Source of the DNA: Acetobacterium woodii
GTDB lineage: Bacteria > Bacillota > Clostridia > Eubacteriales > Eubacteriaceae
DNA length: 64,000 bases
Assembly: GCA_016213825.1 (NCBI GenBank)
Contig: JACQZP010000020.1
Location: 1 to 64,000 of the forward strand
Reading direction: 5' to 3'
Positions within the stretch are counted from its first letter, which is position 1, and every line of letters begins with the position of its first letter. Of this stretch, positions 17,106-25,501 are shown piece by piece. Both the position numbers and the translations under genes were made by a program. Under the pieces are notes generated by a model, which was not told the DNA's origin, did not search any database, and saw nothing but the letters and a program-made list of their open reading frames with translations.

Positions 17106-17187
17106 TATTCGGTCAGAAAGATACCGTCTGAAAACTGTAAATAAACAAGCAAAAAAGATAAAGATAAAGCTAAAAAAGTGTTAGAAT

Positions 17188-17724
17188 TTACTCGGTAATG
17201 AGTATTTTCTTAACAGTTTCAATTATTGCGTCGATACCTGGAAAGAAGCTTGAAAATTTACTGTCTGGATTTGGATTTTTAACAAAAATAAAGCCATCTT
17301 CCTTTAATTGGTTGAAATTTCTCTGGACACTGGGTTTACTGTACATTGTCGGGTTTATATGTGTTGCAAATACGATCTGAGATTTTGCTGACAATAGGTT
17401 CGTTGAAAGAAGATTATCGGCTATGCCATTTGCAGCTTTTCCTAAAATGTTTGCAGATGCTGGAGCAATCAACATTAAATCGGACTTAATTGAAATCGAT
17501 TGATGATTTGAATTAAAAGCTTTCGGCAATTCAAATTGTTCAATTTGTATGGGTGTTCCAGCCTCTCTTTGAACTAGTAAAGGCGAAACAAAGTTAATCG
17601 AATTCGGTGTCATAATAACATGTACTTCTGCTCCCAAATTTTTTAGCTCTTTTATCAATTCAAGCGACTTGATTGCGGGACTGCACGCAGTAATTCCTAA
17701 AGTAATTGTTTTTCCATGCAACAT
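17188..17724 (-). CDS. HFCD-family flavoprotein (CoaC/UbiX-like decarboxylase fold)
   Basis: A 178-residue protein of the homo-oligomeric flavin-containing Cys decarboxylase family. LGITACSPAIKSLELIKEL is the N-terminal FMN segment; LIAPASANILGKAANGIADNLLST is the classic PASANT region; THINPTMYSKPSVQRN corresponds to the substrate-recognition clamp. It is a single domain and not fused to CoaB, so it may be EpiD-, MrsD- or Dfp-like with an unknown substrate. The ATG at 17724 is preferred because GGAGG lies 8 bases upstream. Part of a related gene survives as a fossil at 21286-21435. Confidence 0.8.
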   Translation of the reverse strand: MLHGKTITLGITACSPAIKSLELIKELKNLGAEVHVIMTPNSINFVSPLLVQREAGTPIQIEQFELPKAFNSNHQSISIKSDLMLIAPASANILGKAANGIADNLLSTNLLSAKSQIVFATHINPTMYSKPSVQRNFNQLKEDGFIFVKNPNPDSKFSSFFPGIDAIIETVKKILITE

Positions 17725-17739
17725 AATTGTTACCTCCAA

Positions 17740-18070
17740 AATGTAATTTAAATCTATCGGGAAATTCTATAACTGAGTTTATTTTAATTATAATAATATT
17801 ATATCATATGCTGAATTTTTTAATATCGCTTCTTCATATGAATGTTAAATAATGAGTAGTAAGATTTATTTCTTTATTAAATAAAAAAGGCATTGACACT
17901 GTTGATCATATTATATAATATAGTTATAAAAACTAGATTATATAATATGGATAATTATATAAGGAAAGACCTAAAGTAATGGGTTGAGAATAATCATACA
18001 GAATCGCGAAAAGCTGTTTTAAGCTCAAATGCAAATTAAAATAATTAATAATTGAAATGAGGATTGAAAA
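17740..18070 (+). promoter_or_regulatory. Divergent control region with paired 14-bp palindromes
   Basis: The gap between the flavoprotein and the SGNH hydrolase holds TTGACA at 17893-17898 and a TATAAT-like box about 15 bases on. A perfect 14-bp palindrome ATATTATATAATAT (17908-17921) overlaps the -10 region. A 13-of-14 match to it starts at 17935, 27 bases downstream. The pair looks like an operator for a dimeric regulator, although low-complexity AT sequence weakens the case. Confidence 0.45.
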
Positions 18071-18799
18071 ATGGACAATGAACATAAAAATGATGTGAAA
18101 ATGTGTGTGTTTGGTGATTCAATTGGAAAGGGCATCCTACAGCAAAATGATTCAGATCGTTATGGATTGTTTAAAATCGATTTAAATGATTTGGTTGAAC
18201 ACAAGAGAATAATACTTGATAATTTTTCAAAGATGGGCAGTACCGTTGCAAAGGGTCTGTCTATCGTAAAACGACATTCAAGCAAGCTTTCAAACTATGA
18301 CAGTGTTTTTTTAGAGTTCGGAGGAAATGATTGTAGCTATGCATGGAATGAAATTGCCGAAGATCCCAAAAGAGAGCATATTCCTAAAACACCAGCAATT
18401 ACCTTTGAAAAAACATATACCGAGATTATTGACGAAATTAAATTAAATGATGGCAATCCCATTATGCTTTCACTGCCGCCACTGGTTCCGGAGCGTTATT
18501 TTGAGTGGTTCTCAAAAAGCTTAAATCGGGAAAATATTTTAAAGTGGGTGGGCAGTATCGATGTCATTTATCGGTGGCAGGAAATGTACAATTTAAAGGT
18601 CGTTTTGTTGGCAAAGAAGCTGTCGATCCCCCTTATCGATATCCGTAGTGCTTTTTTAAACAAACGCCAGTATAAAGATTTTTTATGTAAGGATGGGATT
18701 CATCCCAATGATTCAGGTTATGAACTGATTTATAATACGATCATGAAAGCAATGCAAGAACGAAATATGCAGAAAGATGGTGTGGTTTTTGGCAAATAA
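18071..18799 (+). CDS. SGNH/GDSL-family hydrolase
   Basis: A 242-residue esterase-like protein with the SGNH blocks: VFGDSIGKGI (block I, nucleophile Ser), a Gly-containing region, FGGNDCSY (block III Asn) and KDGIHPNDSGYELI (block V with catalytic Asp and His). There is no signal peptide, so it acts in the cytoplasm on an unknown ester or acyl substrate. Its last 23 bases overlap the next gene, which implies translational coupling. Confidence 0.85.
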   Translation: MDNEHKNDVKMCVFGDSIGKGILQQNDSDRYGLFKIDLNDLVEHKRIILDNFSKMGSTVAKGLSIVKRHSSKLSNYDSVFLEFGGNDCSYAWNEIAEDPKREHIPKTPAITFEKTYTEIIDEIKLNDGNPIMLSLPPLVPERYFEWFSKSLNRENILKWVGSIDVIYRWQEMYNLKVVLLAKKLSIPLIDIRSAFLNKRQYKDFLCKDGIHPNDSGYELIYNTIMKAMQERNMQKDGVVFGK

Positions 18800-19385
18800 A
18801 AACAAAAATATCAATGAAGAAGTTTTAGAACTTATTAGTCAGGGTGACAATGATCGCGTGGAGTTTAGACATCATACTGGCGGACCAAATCTGCTGAGCA
18901 AGATCATCTCTTCGTTTGCCAATGCATCAGGTGGCAAATTGATTATTGGCGTTGGTGAAAATGGCAAAATTTATGGCTGTAAAAAAGATTCGGTAATGGA
19001 AACTTTTAATAAAGCAAAAGAAAAACTAATTCCTTGCCCGGATATTTCAATTGAATTTATTATCTTGGAAAATGAAACCGTAGCTGTCATTACGATAGCA
19101 CCAGCCGAAAAAATTGTTGCATCTAGTTTAGGTGTATTTATAAGAACCGACAACTCGGATGAAATCATGAAAACAGAAGAAATTTCAGAAAAACTGTTAA
19201 ACACCGAGAGTTATGATTTTGAAAATACCGTTGCAGAAATGGCACAGCAAATTACCCAGCTCACGATTTCGTTAGAAGAAACAGTCAAACGCTATCGAGA
19301 CAAAAATAAACTGAGCCGCAAAATCATGGAATGGATTGCCTGTGGAATTATCGGGATTATATTATCCATGTTTATTCATTTATAA
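18777..19385 (+). CDS. AlbA_2/Schlafen-type ATP-binding domain protein with C-terminal membrane anchor
   Basis: A 202-residue protein. Residues 25-130 match the AlbA_2 (divergent AAA-4/Schlafen-like) fold: RVEFRHHTGGPNLLSKIISSFANASGGKLIIGVGENGKIYG, VAVITIAPAEK and GVFIRTDNSDEI. A coiled segment follows (MAQQITQLTISLEETVKRYRDK), then a single transmembrane helix at the C-terminus (WIACGIIGIILSMFIHL). The full Schlafen-type proteins are soluble and longer, so this short, membrane-tailed form is unusual. The function is unknown. It overlaps the SGNH hydrolase gene by 23 bases. Confidence 0.7.
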   Translation: MVWFLANKNKNINEEVLELISQGDNDRVEFRHHTGGPNLLSKIISSFANASGGKLIIGVGENGKIYGCKKDSVMETFNKAKEKLIPCPDISIEFIILENETVAVITIAPAEKIVASSLGVFIRTDNSDEIMKTEEISEKLLNTESYDFENTVAEMAQQITQLTISLEETVKRYRDKNKLSRKIMEWIACGIIGIILSMFIHL

Positions 19386-19424
19386 AAGGTTTAAATGCTC
19401 GGATATTTAAATTGATGACCTGAA

Positions 19425-19450
19425 TTTTGAGGGGCATGCTCCCCTCAAAA
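19425..19450. other. Hairpin between convergent genes
   Basis: TTTTGAGGGG pairs with CCCCTCAAAA around 6 bases. It lies between two convergent genes. Neither strand has a T tract after the stem, so it is not a standard terminator, but it may still separate the two transcripts. Confidence 0.45.
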
Positions 19451-19454
19451 AAAA

Positions 19455-19955
19455 CTATCGGTTTTTGATACCGACCTGGAAATACATTTTGTTTGCAAAA
19501 GCCAGTACGGCTGAACGTAAAATAATGAGTTCCTGATCAGATTCTTTCAGTTGTTTGCTGGTTTTAATAGTTGATGTAAAAACCTCAGCTATGGCACGTT
19601 CCAGTTCATCGCAAAATAAATTATAAGCATAATCGATGGAGTGGAGATTGATTAAATAAGAAATTAAATCAGACGTTTCAGAAATACTAAGGACCCGTTT
19701 CATGATGCAAACCACAAAAAAGTACGCCAGATGTCCTCGATTGTAACGCTTTTTAATTGGTGGTTCGACGACTTTTTGTTTAACATAGTTATTGATCATC
19801 ATGGAAGTGATAATTTTCTCACCCCAAAGTTCTTCAAAGATAATTAAGTTCTTTTCTAAAATACTTACTAATTGATCCATATATAAGTCGATGTCAGGAA
19901 GTTCATTCCATCTTGGACAGTGAAAGTTAAGTATTTCTTGTGATATTGTTTTCAT
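19455..19955 (-). CDS. DUF1836 family protein
   Basis: A 166-residue protein with the DUF1836 features RWNELPDIDLYMDQLV, ITSMMINNYVKQKVVEPPIKKRYNRGHLAYFFVV and the following helices. Part of the family resembles a MerR-like DNA-binding helix-turn-helix, and members are thought to be regulators, but the function is not established. The start at 19955 is chosen because GAGGTG lies 9 bases upstream; ATG codons at 19961 and 19970 are alternatives. It is a single gene in its own unit. Confidence 0.8.
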   Translation of the reverse strand: MKTISQEILNFHCPRWNELPDIDLYMDQLVSILEKNLIIFEELWGEKIITSMMINNYVKQKVVEPPIKKRYNRGHLAYFFVVCIMKRVLSISETSDLISYLINLHSIDYAYNLFCDELERAIAEVFTSTIKTSKQLKESDQELIILRSAVLAFANKMYFQVGIKNR

Positions 19956-19970
19956 TTTCATGCACCTCAT

Positions 19971-20253
19971 CAGTATCTAGTCTATTTCTATTATAAAGTA
20001 ATATACAGGATGATGTCAAAATTAAATAAATAAAGATAGGTTATTCTTATAATGATGTTAGTTAGTTCATAAAACTAGAACGTGCCATTGAGTTGTTTTT
20101 TAAATCTTAGTCGATACTGATGATAAAAATTGGCATTCCCTTGATTAAAAAAGCATCAATAAGAAAGATCCTCTTAAAATAAATATTTGACAAAGCTTGC
20201 ATTGCCTATGGTAAACTAATTTCAGGATAAGAAAATAATGAAGGAGAAAAATG
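19971..20253. other. Divergent intergenic region
   Basis: No gene is seen. TTGACA at about 20188 precedes the aldo/keto reductase gene, but its spacing to any -10 box is poor. The rest is AT-rich and must hold the promoter of the DUF1836 gene on the other strand. Confidence 0.3.
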
Positions 20254-21261
20254 ATGGATTCGGTGATTTTAGGAAAAACGAAATTAAATGTCAACAAAAA
20301 CGGCTTTGGCGCCCTTCCCATTCAGCGTATCGAAAAAAAGGATGCCGTTTATTTATTGCAGAAAGCATTTTATCATGGCATCAATTACTTTGATACAGCT
20401 AGATGGTATTCTGATAGTGAAGAAAAAATTGGGGCCGCCTTCTCATGGACTCGTGAGAAAATTATTATCAGTACAAAAACCGCAGCCCAAACGGTCGATG
20501 TTTTTTGGAAAGAACTTGAGATTAGTCTCACGAATCTAAAGACAGATTATATCGATATTTATCAGTTCCATAATCCGGAATTCTGTCCGCAACCCGGGGA
20601 TCAATCTGGTCTGTACGAAGCGATGTTGGAGGCTAAAAAACAGGGAAAAATCCGTTTTATTGGTATTACAAACCATCGACAGGCGGTAGCGAGAGATGCG
20701 ATAGAATCAAATCTCTATGATACATTGCAGTTTCCTTTTTGTTATCTTGCCAGTGATGAGGACTTGGAAATTGTGAAGGCCTGTCAAACAAACAACATGG
20801 GATTTATAGCGATGAAAGCTTTGTCCGGAGGATTGATAACCGATGCAAAAGCCGCATATGCTTATCTGGGACAGTTTGATCATGTTGCGCCAATCTGGGG
20901 AATCCAAAGGGAATGTGAGCTGGATGAATTTTTATCTTACCAGGAAAGTCCCCCCACACTTACAAAAGAGATGAAATTAAAAATTGAAGCGGATCGCAAA
21001 GAATTATCAGGCAATTTTTGCCGTGGGTGTGGCTATTGTATGCCATGTCCAGCCGAGATTGAGATAAACAACTGCGCCAGAATGAGTCTGATGCTTCGTC
21101 GAGCACCTTCTGACAGCTTATTATCCCAAGAGTGGCAAGATAAGATGAAGAAAATTGAGAACTGTATTCAATGCAATCAATGTAAAGAAAAATGCCCTTA
21201 TGGTTTAAATACTCCCGATCTATTACTTAAAAATTATGAAGATTATCAGACCTTTTTATAA
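20254..21261 (+). CDS. Aldo/keto reductase with C-terminal 4Fe-4S motifs
   Basis: A 335-residue protein. Residues 1-230 form the (beta/alpha)8 aldo/keto reductase barrel: GFGALPIQRI, GINYFDTARWYSDSEEKIG with the catalytic Asp and Tyr, ISTKT and DYIDIYQFHNP. The C-terminal 80 residues carry CRGCGYCMPCPAEIEI and CIQCNQCKEKCPYGLN, two Fe-S motifs, as in the common clostridial Fe-S AKR group. It likely reduces a carbonyl using NAD(P)H or ferredoxin; the substrate is not known. AAGGAG (20241-20246) favours ATG 20254 over 20251. Confidence 0.88.
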   Translation: MDSVILGKTKLNVNKNGFGALPIQRIEKKDAVYLLQKAFYHGINYFDTARWYSDSEEKIGAAFSWTREKIIISTKTAAQTVDVFWKELEISLTNLKTDYIDIYQFHNPEFCPQPGDQSGLYEAMLEAKKQGKIRFIGITNHRQAVARDAIESNLYDTLQFPFCYLASDEDLEIVKACQTNNMGFIAMKALSGGLITDAKAAYAYLGQFDHVAPIWGIQRECELDEFLSYQESPPTLTKEMKLKIEADRKELSGNFCRGCGYCMPCPAEIEINNCARMSLMLRRAPSDSLLSQEWQDKMKKIENCIQCNQCKEKCPYGLNTPDLLLKNYEDYQTFL

Positions 21262-21285
21262 GGCGCTTGATAATCTACACGAAAG

Positions 21286-21435
21286 TTATACGAGAATAAA
21301 TAATTTCTTAACGCGTTTAATCGTAGTTTCTGCATTTTTGTAAAGTCTTGGGGACTTAGTTTGTGAATTAGAGTTTTCTGCAAAAATAAATCCGTCATCT
21401 GCAGCTGAAGAATATTTTGCGATAAAATTTCTTTG
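21286..21435 (-). pseudogene. Fossil 3' end of an HFCD flavoprotein gene
   Basis: Read on the minus strand, this stretch encodes QRNFIAKYSSAADDGFIF and ends KRVKKLFILV-stop. It lines up with the C-terminus of the flavoprotein at 17188-17724 (QRNFNQLKEDGFIF ... ETVKKILITE). No start codon or N-terminal FMN or PASANT region is present. It is therefore a truncated copy or relative, left on the same strand 4 kb away. Confidence 0.7.
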
Positions 21436-21583
21436 ATAATACAAATATTGAAAATGAAAACGGTTGAAATTGAGTTGTTTTAATAGTATACTAGACCATA
21501 GAAAGTGTTTTATTGGACATAGACGATTGATTTAATTGGCTAAATTTTTATGAATAAAAATGAATGATTTGGGAGGGAAAAAT

Positions 21584-21853
21584 ATGTTAAAAAATTATAT
21601 GGAGGATACAGTGGATGGGTTTTTACCCCATATGCTAAAACAGTATCCAGATATATGTAAGTGTGAGCTTTGTCTTGAGGATATTAAGGCAATTGCACTA
21701 AATAAGCTTAAACCGGCTTATTTTGTAACACACGAAGGACTCTTATTTTCTAAAATTGACGAAATGACAACCCAGCATAAGGCAGATCTTACCAGTGAAC
21801 TAACTCGCGCCATTGATATTGTATCAAAAAATCCACGTCACCCTAAGCAATAA
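21584..21853 (+). CDS. Late competence development protein ComFB-like
   Basis: An 89-residue protein of the ComFB family: YMEDTVDGFLPHMLKQYPDICKCELCLEDIKAIALNKLKPAYF, with the conserved CxxC (KCELC) that may bind zinc. Family members are small and are found near chemotaxis, motility or competence genes; some are reported to bind cyclic dinucleotides. The ATG at 21584 is preceded by GGGAGGG at a 6-base spacing. It ends at a bidirectional terminator shared with lysC. Confidence 0.8.
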   Translation: MLKNYMEDTVDGFLPHMLKQYPDICKCELCLEDIKAIALNKLKPAYFVTHEGLLFSKIDEMTTQHKADLTSELTRAIDIVSKNPRHPKQ

Positions 21854-21875
21854 CAGGATTAATTCCTGAATAAAT

Positions 21876-21925
21876 AAGCCGACATACCAACCCTTCCTCG
21901 GTTTGGTATGCCGGCTTATTATTTT
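21876..21925. terminator. Bidirectional terminator between comFB-like gene and lysC
   Basis: AAGCCGACATACCAA pairs with TTGGTATGCCGGCTT at 14 of 15 positions around a 12-base loop. The A- and T-rich flanks allow it to end transcripts from both convergent genes. Confidence 0.85.
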
Positions 21926-21987
21926 TTGGTGCTCGCAAATTTTAAATAAATCTGCTAATGATATTAACTCTTTTGTACGATCTAAAT

Positions 21988-23193
21988 CTATAAATCAAAG
22001 GCTTCAGCGGTGGCGGTGACAGCCTTATCCTTATCTTTTGATGGGATAATACAGCTAATTCGTATTTCCGAGGTAGTGATCATCAGCATCTGGATATTAT
22101 TGTCAGCCAGGAGCGCAAAAAACTTGGCGGCAACGCCGGACTGACTGCGCATACCGATTCCTACGACGGATAGCTTTGAAATATTTTCATTGACGATAAC
22201 GCCGATGCCGGGATGTTTTTCCTGAAAAGCAGTCAGGATTTTTTTGGCATCATCCAGATCAGTTGTTGGTGCGGTGAATGAAATGTTAATGAGTCCATCG
22301 ATGGGAGCGCTTTGGCTGATCATATCGATGTTGATGCTTTTGGTGGCAAATTGACTGAAAAATTGGGACGTAATATTCTTTTCAAAGGGAATGTCACGAA
22401 TGGTAATCATAATTTCGTCATTGTCAATGGCCACGCCGGTGATGGATTGTCCTTCCATGTTTTTTTCTCCTTTTTTTATGATGGTGCCGGGGACTTCGAA
22501 TTCGCTGGAGGCAACCCAGATGGGGGTGTCGTATTTACTGGCCAGCTCAATGGCTCGGGGATGCATAACCCCGGCGCCGAGGCTGGCCATTTCCAGCATT
22601 TCTTCATAAGAGACAGCATCCAGTTTTTTGGCCTGGGGATAAAGTCGGGGATCGACGCCATAAATCCCTTCCACATCGGTGTAGATCTCGCAGGGAGCAT
22701 CCAAGACGCAGGCCAGGGCAACGGCACTGGTATCGGAGCCGCCCCGACCAAGGGTAGTGACATCATCATTTTCATTGACGCCCTGAAAACCGGCAATGAT
22801 CACGATTTTATCTTCATTTAATGATTCGAGAATCTTGGTGGTATCAATGCCTTCAATCCGGGATTTGGTGTGGCGGCCGCTGGTGCGGATGCCCACCTGG
22901 GGGCCGGTGAAGGAAATAGCGTCGTGACCCATCGATTGGAGGGCCATGGACAGGAGTGAAATGGAGATCTGTTCACCAGTCGATAAGAGCCGATCCATCT
23001 CGCGTTTGGGCGGGGAAGGATTAATAGCATAAGCAAGTTTCACCAGATCATCAGTGGTTTTGCCCATGGCAGAAACCACGACCACAATCTGATGGCCATT
23101 TTTTTTCTTTTCGATGATGCGTTTGGCAACATTTTGAATCCGTTCGGTGGAACCTACCGAGGTTCCACCGTATTTCTGAACAATGATATTCAT
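21988..23193 (-). CDS. lysC: Aspartate kinase
   Basis: A 401-residue kinase that makes aspartyl phosphate, the first step to lysine, diaminopimelate, threonine and methionine. The N-terminal KYGGTSVGSTERI, VVVSAMGKTTDDL, GFQGVNENDDVTTLGRGGSDTSA and TDVEGIYGVDPR blocks form the catalytic core (1-250). Two ACT domains follow for feedback control. ATG 23193 has AGAGG upstream; the longer frame adds 42 residues encoded by repeat-flanking DNA and is rejected. It is last in the asd-dapA-dapB-lysC order, after a 400-base gap filled with two palindromic repeats. Confidence 0.95.
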   Translation of the reverse strand: MNIIVQKYGGTSVGSTERIQNVAKRIIEKKKNGHQIVVVVSAMGKTTDDLVKLAYAINPSPPKREMDRLLSTGEQISISLLSMALQSMGHDAISFTGPQVGIRTSGRHTKSRIEGIDTTKILESLNEDKIVIIAGFQGVNENDDVTTLGRGGSDTSAVALACVLDAPCEIYTDVEGIYGVDPRLYPQAKKLDAVSYEEMLEMASLGAGVMHPRAIELASKYDTPIWVASSEFEVPGTIIKKGEKNMEGQSITGVAIDNDEIMITIRDIPFEKNITSQFFSQFATKSINIDMISQSAPIDGLINISFTAPTTDLDDAKKILTAFQEKHPGIGVIVNENISKLSVVGIGMRSQSGVAAKFFALLADNNIQMLMITTSEIRISCIIPSKDKDKAVTATAEAFDL

Positions 23194-23284
23194 GAGATTA
23201 ACCTCTAAATCAGTAGCAGCTGTGATTAATCGACTGTTTATTGATCCTTTCTTGTATGGAATGATGGGCGTATGTAAAACTAGT

Positions 23285-23402
23285 GCCGTTAGCTTTGTTG
23301 CCAGTATTACACGAAACAATTCTTACACTGTACGGCGGACAGTGTAAGAATTGTTCGCCGACACGTTACAGAATAGTTTGTGAATACTGACAGCAAAGCA
23401 AT
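23285..23402 (-). repeat. Palindromic intergenic repeat, copy C (inverted)
   Basis: On the minus strand it reads TTGCTTTGCTGTCAGTATTC..., core GTAACGTGTCGGCGAACAA and ...AATACTGGCAACAAAGC. The apical arm differs from the other copies: AATTCTTACACTGT and ACAGTGTAAGAATT form a 14-bp perfect stem. Confidence 0.85.
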
Positions 23403-23456
23403 GATTGTTTATTGTTTGGCCGTTAAAACTTTTTTAGGCGCTTACATATAAACTCA

Positions 23457-23572
23457 ATTGCCTGGGTGTAGGTTTCATAATCAATTTCGTAACGTGTAGG
23501 CGAACTGGCGATAGCCTGTCCGACGTACAGTGTAGAAATTGCTTTATGCAAACCGGTAGCCAGGCAGGACGG
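23457..23572 (+). repeat. Palindromic intergenic repeat, copy D
   Basis: Outer stem TTGCCTGGGTGTAGGTTT pairs with AAACCGGTAGCCAGGCA. Relative to other copies both sides of the stem have changed together (GCTTTG/CAAAGC to GCCTGG/CCAGGC). The core TCGTAACGTGTAGGCGAACT is kept. It lies next to inverted copy C in the dapB-lysC gap. Confidence 0.85.
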
Positions 23573-23595
23573 TACTTGGTTTAGCGCCTTGTTAA

Positions 23596-24351
23596 TTAGT
23601 CGTTGACGACCATGGCCATGTCGTAGAGACCGGGTTCTTTTCCGACCAGGTATTGGGCGGCCTTGACAGCGCCTTCGGCGAAGACTTTTTTGGATAGGGC
23701 CATGTGATTGACCTCGATGATCTCGTCGTTGCCGGCAAAGATGACCGAATGCTCGCCGGGAATTGTGCCGCCGCGGATGGCGTGGATGCCCAGCTCGTTT
23801 TCGGTACGTTTGGCATCCCGACCATAACGGCCATAGATGTAGTCTTTTTTGGTTTCCAGGCCGTCGTTGATCGCGTCGGCTAAAAGCAGGGCGGTGCCGC
23901 TGGGGGCATCCAGCTTTTTATTGTGGTGTTTTTCAATAATTTCAATATCAAAGCCGCTTTCCAGCTTGGCAACCATTTCTTTAAGCATTTTGGCAATCAG
24001 ATTAATCCCCAGGGATAGATTGGCGGTTTTAAAAACTGGAAATTCCCGGGAACCTTCTTTAATGGCCGCCAGATCCTCATCAGACAGGCCGGTAGTGGCG
24101 ATGACAATCGGAATTTTTTTGCTTCTGGCAAAACCAAAAATACTGGGGAATGCCTTGAAGTGAGAAAAATCGATGATCACGTCCACCGCTTCGGTGCATT
24201 TTTCCAGATCGGTATAAACCGGAAAGGGCAGGGTATTAATCGCCTGATGATCAAATCCGGCCACTACCTGGGTGTCCGGGTTGGCGGCAATAATCTGCTG
24301 GAGGGTTCCGCCCATGGCACCGGAGACACCGCTGAGTAAAATATTGATCAT
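23596..24351 (-). CDS. dapB: 4-hydroxy-tetrahydrodipicolinate reductase
   Basis: A 251-residue enzyme that reduces the DapA product to tetrahydrodipicolinate with NAD(P)H. Seen are the nucleotide-binding ILLSGVSGAMGGTLQQII, DFSHFKAF, TTGL, the catalytic EIIEKHHNKKLDAPSGTALLLA and IRGGTIPGEHSVIFAG. GGAGGCAATC precedes the ATG. It begins 9 bases after dapA, so the two are coupled. Confidence 0.96.
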   Translation of the reverse strand: MINILLSGVSGAMGGTLQQIIAANPDTQVVAGFDHQAINTLPFPVYTDLEKCTEAVDVIIDFSHFKAFPSIFGFARSKKIPIVIATTGLSDEDLAAIKEGSREFPVFKTANLSLGINLIAKMLKEMVAKLESGFDIEIIEKHHNKKLDAPSGTALLLADAINDGLETKKDYIYGRYGRDAKRTENELGIHAIRGGTIPGEHSVIFAGNDEIIEVNHMALSKKVFAEGAVKAAQYLVGKEPGLYDMAMVVND

Positions 24352-24360
24352 GATTGCCTC

Positions 24361-25239
24361 CTATAATAAGCCGTAGGTTTTCAGGTCGGCAATCAGTTTT
24401 TCTTTATTAACATCTTCCATTTCGATCAGTGGCAGACGCATTTCGCCAGAATCCAGCCCCATCAGTCCCATGGCAGTTTTAACCGGAATCGGGTTGGTTT
24501 CATAAAACATTGCCAGATTAACCAGGTTAGTTTTAAATTGCAGTTCCTGGGCTTTTTTCAGATCTCCGGCCATAAAGCTGGCCACCAGATCATGCATCTC
24601 TTCAGGGATGATGTTGGCTGATACGGAAATCACGCCTTTGCCGCCCACTGACATAATCGGCAGCACGTGGTCGTCATTGCCACTGTAAATATCAATGTCG
24701 TCGCCGCAAACGCGAGCAATTTCGGTTACTTGACTGATATCGCCACTGGCTTCTTTAACGGCGGCCACATTGGGGATTTTACTCAGTTCTTTGATGGTGG
24801 CAACCGAAATGTTCATACCGGTTCGGCTGGGTACATTATAAATAATCACTGGAATGGTGATGGCGTTGGCAATGGCAGTAATATGCGCGATAATCCCTCG
24901 TTGGGTGGATTTGTTGTAATAGGGGTTAATAATCAGAGCGGCATCGGCTCCGGCTTTTTCAGCTTCTTTGGAAAGCATAATCGAATAGGCGGTGTCATTA
25001 CTGCCGGTTCCGGCCACAAATGGCACCCGGCCATTAATATATTTACCGGCATCCCGAAGCAACTCAAGATGCTCATCGTCGGTCAGGGTTGAGGTTTCAC
25101 CGGTAGTACCGGCAATCAGAATGGCATCAGTTTTCTTTTCGATCTGCCAGTCAATCAGTTTGTGAAAGCGTTCAAAATCAACTTTTCCATCTTTAAATGG
25201 GGTAACCAGTGCAACACAGCTTCCTATAAAAATACTCAT
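24361..25239 (-). CDS. dapA: 4-hydroxy-tetrahydrodipicolinate synthase
   Basis: A 292-residue TIM-barrel aldolase condensing pyruvate with aspartate semialdehyde. It shows ALVTPFKDGKVDF, AGTTGETSTLTDDEHLEL, the YNVPSRTGMN tyrosine region and the Schiff-base lysine in VAAVKEASGDISQV. ATG 25239 has AAAGGAGA 6 bases upstream; the frame extends upstream but has no better start. It follows asd after a palindromic repeat. Confidence 0.96.
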   Translation of the reverse strand: MSIFIGSCVALVTPFKDGKVDFERFHKLIDWQIEKKTDAILIAGTTGETSTLTDDEHLELLRDAGKYINGRVPFVAGTGSNDTAYSIMLSKEAEKAGADAALIINPYYNKSTQRGIIAHITAIANAITIPVIIYNVPSRTGMNISVATIKELSKIPNVAAVKEASGDISQVTEIARVCGDDIDIYSGNDDHVLPIMSVGGKGVISVSANIIPEEMHDLVASFMAGDLKKAQELQFKTNLVNLAMFYETNPIPVKTAMGLMGLDSGEMRLPLIEMEDVNKEKLIADLKTYGLL

Positions 25240-25279
25240 TTCAATCTCCTTTGATTTTGGTTTTGTGTGAGATACCACA

Positions 25280-25312
25280 CCGACCAATTGTTAATCTATT
25301 GTATACTGCAAG
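25280..25312 (+). repeat. Short repeat shared with 31051-31083
   Basis: CCGACCAATTGTTAATCT is identical at both places and the match continues imperfectly (TTGT...CTGC) for about 12 more bases. It is distinct from the larger palindromic family. Confidence 0.6.
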
Positions 25313-25377
25313 ATGTAATAATTGTTGGTACGGGGTTAGTGTTTTAAATAATTGTTCTTCAAAGAGAATAACCTTGA

Positions 25378-25484
25378 TTGCTTTGGTGCCGGTGTTCAGA
25401 AACAGTTTCGTAACGTGTAGGCGAACAGGCACTTGCCTGTCAGTGTAGAAACTGTTTGCTGTATACCGGTAGCAAAGCCAACGG
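25378..25484 (+). repeat. Palindromic intergenic repeat, copy E
   Basis: A shorter copy (107 bp) between asd and dapA. Outer stem TTGCTTTGGTGCCGGT / ACCGGTAGCAAAGCCA. Middle stem AAACAGTTTC / GAAACTGTTT is perfect. The apical hairpin ACAGGCACTTGCCTGT is a near-perfect palindrome; the CGACGTA segment of the other copies is missing. Confidence 0.87.
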
Positions 25485-25501
25485 TACTAATATTCGGCAG
25501 A

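Noticed and set aside
22312-22821. Long + strand reading frame inside lysC
   Set aside because: It lies antisense to a gene with complete aspartate kinase motifs; its length is a by-product of the codon usage of lysC.
23194-23319. Upstream extension of lysC
   Set aside because: The extra 42 residues are encoded by sequence that includes part of repeat copy C, and the internal ATG has a good ribosome site and the family's N-terminus.
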